Shown: in pieces, positions 62,001 through 64,000 of the stretch
Numbering within the stretch: the stretch's first letter is position 1
Layout: every line of letters starts with the position of its first letter
Source of the DNA: Branchipolynoe longqiensis
Lineage: Eukaryota; Annelida; Polychaeta; Phyllodocida; Polynoidae
DNA: 64,000 nt
Direction of reading: 5' to 3'
Assembly: GCA_030323885.1 (NCBI GenBank)
Contig: CM059189.1
Span: 44,318,015-44,382,014, forward strand
Program-made: the position numbers and the translations under genes
The notes under the pieces: model-generated
Told to the model about the DNA's origin: nothing
The model's database searches: none
What the model saw: the letters and a program-made list of their open reading frames with translations, nothing else

Positions 62001-62317
62001 CAGGGATGAAAGTAGTCTCTGGGAAAAAAAGCGGAAATGCGGACATTTTCCCATATGTTTAGCATTGTCAGGGAATCGCGGAAAATTTCCGGAAGTCGGG
62101 TTTCATATACATTGGTATACGCTGATCGTGCTGCGCCGTTTGAAGCATTATTAGTAGCATACACTGATATTGCTGCGGTGTTTAGAGCATTTATTAGTAG
62201 TATACGCTGATAGTGCTGCAGCATCTGCACCACGTAGTGGTATAGATCTACGCTGATGGTGCTGCAGGGTTGAAAAATCCCGGAAATCCGCGGAATCGCG
62301 GAGATCTTTCATCCCTG
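62001..62317. mobile_element. CAGGGATGAAAG TIR element H1, copy D
   Basis: Ends CAGGGATGAAAGTAGTCTCT and GGAGATCTTTCATCCCTG, flanked by TATATT on both sides (61995-62000 and 62318-62323). Internal ACGCTGATNGTGCTGC repeats are present. Confidence 0.93.
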
Positions 62318-62434
62318 TATATTGGTTACAGCACATGTTTGGACCGTCCTACTCGTCCCATCTCTTCGTTAGGACTGGCCCACCCAGCAACTATATAAGC
62401 CGTACCTTCTAGCCTTTCATCCCAGGATATATGA

Positions 62435-62487
62435 TGTTTGTTTGTTGTTTTACGTCCTAGCAACATCTAAGGTCATATCAGGACGGG
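62435..62487 (-). mobile_element. 53-bp SINE-A copy with perfect 14-bp duplication
   Basis: Only the last 53 bp of SINE-A (TGTTTGTTTGTTGTTTTACG ... ATATCAGGACGGG), bracketed by CCCAGGATATATGA at 62421-62434 and 62488-62501. Shows that priming at the 3' tail alone suffices for insertion. Confidence 0.95.
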
Positions 62488-62700
62488 CCCAGGATATATG
62501 AAGTGCTCATAAAAGATTTTACAAACTCACCTATAAACACTAACAATATTAATAAGCATTACTTTAACACTAATTACTATTTCCATATCACTGACTTAAT
62601 TTAGGTAAATAAGTAACTATTTATAAAACGGGAGACCACTTTAATTAGCAATATCGGAACCAATACCAATGCCCGGCTATCATCGGATAGATTTAATTAA

Positions 62701-63030
62701 AGTTGCATAGTCCGATGGTTTTGAGTTTCTGACATTTTTCTGAGATAAATATATTAAATTGATCATTATAATCTACCTTACTTTAGTCTGAAGTAACTTT
62801 TAATTGAAATGGCTACCTTTTGAGATATTTGAAATTCAAACATGTGACAACAATTTTGGCAAGCACGCCAAAACTCTGCAGTAACAGGTTCTATTAAATC
62901 GACTCAGTATTCCCTTCTGGGTGGTAACAATACTTAATAAGTGCATCAGTATCTAAGTTAGATATGTAGAATCAAATCTAGATAATTGTCTTGATTTTGA
63001 AAATTTGATGCTTCATCGGACTATGCAGCT
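62701..63030. mobile_element. TTAA-flanked TIR element K, copy 4
   Basis: AGTTGCATAGTCCGATGG ... CATCGGACTATGCAGCT, TTAA on both sides (62697-62700 and 63031-63034). 330 bp. Confidence 0.92.
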
Positions 63031-63034
63031 TTAA

Positions 63035-63289
63035 ACTTGTTTTCTTTTTTCTTTTCAAGTTGGTCTTGTTTTACTAGCATTGTCTGGCAAAACGAGGAAA
63101 TCCGATTCAGTTGATACTTTGTTTACAGGTGCTTTGCTGCTTAGTTCCGGGTTCGGAGAAGTCTGTAGATTCAAATTGATTTTTTTTTTTTGCTGAGTCA
63201 TAAATCAATGGGGAAATCGACCCGCTGAATCCTCCTGTCAGAGACAGGTGGGTGGTAAGAACAGCTCAATGTTAAGTAGGTCAGCTGGC
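63035..63289. other. unassigned stretch
   Basis: AT-rich with T runs. Nothing recognised. Confidence 0.5.
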
Positions 63290-64000
63290 GTGTGTGTATG
63301 AGTAGTGTGTCCCTGTGTTTAGTATGTCCCTGTCTGTGTGGTGTCCTTGTTTGTGTGGTGAATCCCTGTGGGTGGTGTGTCCATGTGTGTAGTGCATCCG
63401 TGTTTGTGTGTGTGGCCCTGTGTTTTTTGTGATGTGTCCCTGTGTGTGGTGTGTGCCCGTGGTTATGTGTGGTGTCCGTGTGCATGGTACATCCATGTCT
63501 CTGTGTGTGGTGTGTCCGTGTTTGTGGTGTGTCCCTGTATGTGGTGTGTCCATGTGTGTGTGTAGTGTCCGTGTGTGTGTGGTGTGGTGTCCGTGTATAT
63601 GGTTGCGGTGTGTGCCCGTGTGTGTGTGTGTGGTGTGGCCCTGTGTTTGTGGTGTGTCCGTGTATTTGTGGTGTCTGTGTATGTGGTGTGTCCGTGTATG
63701 TGGGGTGTCCGTGTGTGTGTGTCTGTGTGTGTGGTATGTCCGTGTTTGTGGTGTCCATGGGTCTAGTGTGCCCCTGTGTTTGGTGTGTGTGTGGTGTCTG
63801 TGTACGTGGTGTGTCCATGTATGGGGTGTGTCCATGTGTGCGTGGTACGTCCGTGTCTGTGTGTGTGGTGTGTCTGTGTTTGGGGTATGTCCCTGAATGT
63901 GGTGTCTGTGTGTGTGGTGTCCATGTATGTGGTGTGTCCCTGTATTGTGGTGTGTGCCCTTGTGTATGTGGTGTCCATGTGTGTGGTGTAGCCCTGTGTT
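63290..64000 (+). repeat. GTGTGTCC-type minisatellite, open at window end
   Basis: Irregular 16-22-bp units (GTGGTGTGTCCGTGTGTGT, GTGTCCATGTGTG). It runs off the right edge. Cys/Val frames on plus and His/Thr frames on minus are artefacts. Confidence 0.95.

Overview
This is a 64 kb stretch of an animal nuclear genome that is almost entirely repeats. Intron-style splice signals, tRNA-derived SINEs, a decayed non-LTR retrotransposon end, dozens of small terminal-inverted-repeat (TIR) elements and long mini- and microsatellites all indicate a metazoan. One SINE family (SINE-B here, tail GTCGTTAAATAAAAC) is of a kind I recall as common in molluscs, so a mollusc or another lophotrochozoan is my best guess; this is inference, not a database result. 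There are no bacterial-style operons, no rRNA, no CRISPR and no intact protein-coding gene.

Genes. The only persuasive piece of a cellular gene is a 127-bp exon on the minus strand (43791-43917). It has a pyrimidine tract plus CAG acceptor, a GTAGGT donor, an ATG in good context and 40 codons with G/C-rich third positions, ending in a peptide that resembles the start of the SHANK-family N-terminal domain. Weaker exon-like islands lie at 24590-24727 (-), 33832-33990 (+), 38127-38268 (+), 38911-38962 (-) and 60067-60105 (either strand). A 5'-truncated LINE reverse-transcriptase end lies at 4825-5310.

Mobile DNA. SINE-A (about 340 bp, class II tRNA-like head, tail AACAACAAACAAAC) has more than 30 full or truncated copies on both strands, several with perfect target-site duplications (TSDs). 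SINE-B has four copies. SINE-C (about 319 bp) carries a 72-nt tRNA-Gln-like segment and mostly sits as a tandem one-and-a-half-mer. The DNA-element relics fall into groups by TSD: TA (mariner/pogo-like, with CAGT termini, and others), TTAA (piggyBac- or Kolobok-like, four copies of about 350 bp), 6 bp (CAGGGATGAAAG family, four copies), and TAA/TTA (Harbinger-like, with GTCACAC near the termini). The last group is the most unusual. Five sequence families share an off-centre near-palindromic core, and each fills its body with reiterations of its own terminal word. Two copies contain kilobase-scale satellite arrays between intact TIRs.

Tandem repeats by region: 0-0.25 kb satellite; 8-10 kb (CA-rich, then an 11-bp unit); 11.1-14.3 kb (about 113-bp unit with a 20-bp palindrome); 15 kb (GGGA, then GGCTGA); 20.5-21.5 kb (21-bp unit); 25.8-26.5 kb (G-rich); 30.8-31.5 kb (39-bp unit); 37-38 kb (15-bp unit, split by a SINE); 38.3-41.8 kb (several simple arrays); 44-46.4 kb (80-bp unit); 49.8-50.8 kb (45-bp unit that looks born from a SINE-A tail); and 63.3-64 kb (running off the window). 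Because many units are multiples of three, they create long spurious open frames.

How it fits together: this looks like the intronic or intergenic landscape of one large gene on the minus strand. Nested insertions give a relative chronology, with SINEs inside satellites, TIR elements inside SINEs, and SINEs inside SINEs.
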